NCBI GenBank assembly: GCA_003427395.1
Contig: BFEA01000597.1
Span: 122,288 to 165,570 of the forward strand
Direction: 5' to 3'
Length of the DNA: 43,283 nt
From: Chara braunii
Taxonomy: Eukaryota > Streptophyta > Charophyceae > Charales > Characeae
How positions within the stretch are numbered: the stretch's first letter is position 1; each line of letters starts with the position of its first letter. Of the stretch, positions 41,598 through 43,283 are shown piece after piece. A program made the position numbers and the translations under genes. The notes below the pieces were generated by a model. It was given only the letters and a program-made list of their open reading frames with translations. It was not told the origin of the DNA and did no database searches.

Positions 41598-43283
41598 AAG
41601 CATTTGGGGTTTCGTAAAAGTGCAACAAGACCTGTGTTACTGACATTCTTACGAGCCTTCCATCGTCTCAAGTACTGAAACTTGATGCGTCCTGCCGTTT
41701 CGAACGCTAATTTGAATTGTCCCAAGCAACCTGCGGTTCCGTTATATATCACCGAAGAGGAACCAAAAGCCTTCCGCACGCCCTGCCGCTTGCTACACCA
41801 GGTGTTACCACCTTCGGTAAACAAAGCAAACTCACGTGCCCCTTTACTATGTTCATTACACAGGACTTCAAAGACATTCACGGACCAAGCCTCGTCAGAA
41901 TTGAGACGCACTGGAATTGGTTGAATCGATTGTTCCCCATCTAACCTAGCAGTGCCTGCTGACTGCTTTCGGCCATGTTCCTGTTTTCCAAGTCGCTTGT
42001 TCTTCTTACCACCTACAGTCTTACCGACGGTATTCAGGAACGGGCTCCAATAGACGTAGTTTCAACCAAGACAAGGTCCAGATTTGATAATTGCAACAGG
42101 CGGTAACGCAAAAGATTCCACACCTGGACATTTCCACAAGTAATACAGGTGCAAATTCTGAACGTTCCGTCTATATGCGGAAACATGCTCTCTCCACCGT
42201 ATCAGAGGTAAACAACAGGTCTGTCCGATATACTGTGACTTGCATCTAAAGGAAGTAATTACATACACACAGTTCGACATTCTCAAGAAATCCAAACCAT
42301 ACCGCTGAAAGAGACAAAGCCAAGAATCGATACATTTGGTCAGCCATCGAAAACAACCCCGCAGTGCTAGTATCAGCAAACATGCTCATGTCTAACTCAT
42401 CATCGACCACTTGTCGAAAGGATGAAATCACATCGGAAACGAGGATAAACTGATCAGTGGTAAGGCCACTTCATGCTGCTTCTCCCGCATCGCTATCGTC
42501 GTTGTTGGAGTGTTGTGTCTCTCTCTCCAGGTCCAGAAGGCTTCAAGGTTTGGCAATAAATCGCCAAATTGTACCTGTGCCCTTTGGTCGGCAATATAAA
42601 AAATTGAGTGGACCTTAGTGGAGTCAACTAAAATTGTCTGGACCTTAGTGGCGTAGTTGACTCCCTTGTCTCGATAGATGGACCGCAGGGTATCGTAATC
42701 CAGTTTGGATAACTCGCACCTGGTGTTTTCCAGGAAGATCATACGTTCCATGAGGATGTCTGGAGCAGGAGGCTTCATTGTCGTAAGTTCCTTCTTCGCG
42801 ACACCCCTGGTTCCTGTGCGGACATAGATCCTTGTCCTGGTGCGTTGCAGTCTATCTGATAAGTGAATTGGGCGAATCCCTAGCCGTTTGTTTGATCGCT
42901 TCGCTGGAGTGGTAACAGGACTGTTCACCACAGGTGTCTCCTCCTCGCCAGGCTTGCGTTTCTCTTGTATCGACAGATTCCCTGTTCCTTAAGTGATCGC
43001 CTCAACTTCACTGGCTGTACCCGACAAGGAAGGCACGTCCTCCACAACAACCTCCTTGCTCTTATTGGTGGAGTTCACAACAGTCTTCGTTTGGCTTTTG
43101 ATTATCGTGCCCGCCATCACCTTACTCACCTCAGTCTTAATCTCCTCCCTAATATCACCCAATCGTAGAGAGAGCTGCAGCTCCATGGCTTTCACCGTCT
43201 TCATTTGTTCTTCTTTGTGTTTACGCTCTTTCTCTGCTTTACGAGCTGCACGTTCAGCCTGAGCAGCTCGTGCTTCTTCTTCT
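41598..43283 (-). pseudogene. N-terminal part of the Penelope-like protein with GIY-YIG nuclease
   Basis: Runs off the right edge, so the start is not seen. The first 35 residues (43283 to about 43180) are Ala, Glu, Lys and Arg rich, a probable coiled coil. After TAA at 42989 in the same frame come RSNKRLGIRPIHLSDRL, a helical part with SIYRDKGVNYATKVQ, then near 42440 a frame change. GIY-YIG follows: CVYVITSF (42261-42270), SQYIGQT (about 42220), and RWREHVSAYRR with the conserved Arg and a His (about 42190). A TGA at 42062 interrupts, and the frame goes on with SDEAWSVNVFEVL to ALLRNPKC. The nuclease would nick target DNA to start reverse transcription. Confidence 0.75.

Larger units (their letters stand above)
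37048..43283 (-). mobile_element. Penelope-like element with N-terminal GIY-YIG, interrupted
   Basis: Minus-strand retroelement running off the right edge. Coding order is coiled coil, GIY-YIG, linker, reverse transcriptase. Two solo LTRs split it (37973-39276, 40318-41597). No RNase H or integrase is seen, as expected for Penelope-like elements. The order GIY-YIG before RT is that of the Naiad/Chlamys clade; canonical Penelope has it after RT. Confidence 0.75.

Overview
This is nuclear DNA of a repeat-rich eukaryote with plant features. The LTR elements use initiator-tRNA-Met-like primer sites, there are plant-type CCCTAAA motifs, Ty3/gypsy chromoviruses and a Mutator-like element with a 9-bp target duplication, and no operons. 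The pol and gag proteins look most like transposon proteins I remember from the charophyte alga Chara braunii, so a streptophyte alga is my best inference (not verified). Nearly everything in the window is transposable-element DNA, nested and decayed. Two assembly gaps (14208-14818 and 29822-29986) sit beside GA microsatellites.

Left part. An LTR element A on the minus strand runs off the left edge (gag remnant 40-372, leader, primer site 1857-1869, 5' LTR 1870-3265). It lies in the 3' end of a Ty3/gypsy element of family C (3266-3886). Next is a minus-strand chromovirus D (3887-12484) with 5' LTR, primer site, long C-poor leader, gag, protease, reverse transcriptase, RNase H, integrase and chromodomain, all interrupted by stops and frameshifts. 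At 12990-15114 is a Mutator-like element with 83-bp terminal inverted repeats and a 9-bp target duplication; a related unoccupied site is present at 19926-19934. A family C element (15265-19102) keeps a long pol frame of 817 codons fused directly to an LTR stub; its integrase has lost the catalytic glutamate.

Middle part. A minus LTR fragment of family F (20313-21050) is broken by a family B element (5' LTR 21051-21986, primer site, leader with a TTGAC cluster, gag 23323-24234). It is followed by a plus-strand family F element without its 5' end (gag, protease, RT, RNase H, integrase, chromodomain 24640-29062; 3' LTR 29092-30522), which abuts the gag of a minus-strand relative G (gag 30523-31411, leader, primer site, LTR 32459-33778).

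Right part. 33779-35383 and 36246-37047 hold lower-copy sequence with a long hairpin-forming repeat, minisatellites and one probable host exon (35076-35178) resembling a CFA20-domain (CFAP20DC-like) protein. 37048-43283 is a minus-strand Penelope-like element whose GIY-YIG domain lies before the reverse transcriptase, the permuted order described for the Naiad/Chlamys clade. It is split by two solo LTRs (37973-39276 and 40318-41597); removing each joins the flanking coding sequence again.

Apart from the single exon no host gene is recognised, and no rRNA, CRISPR array or credible tRNA gene was seen.
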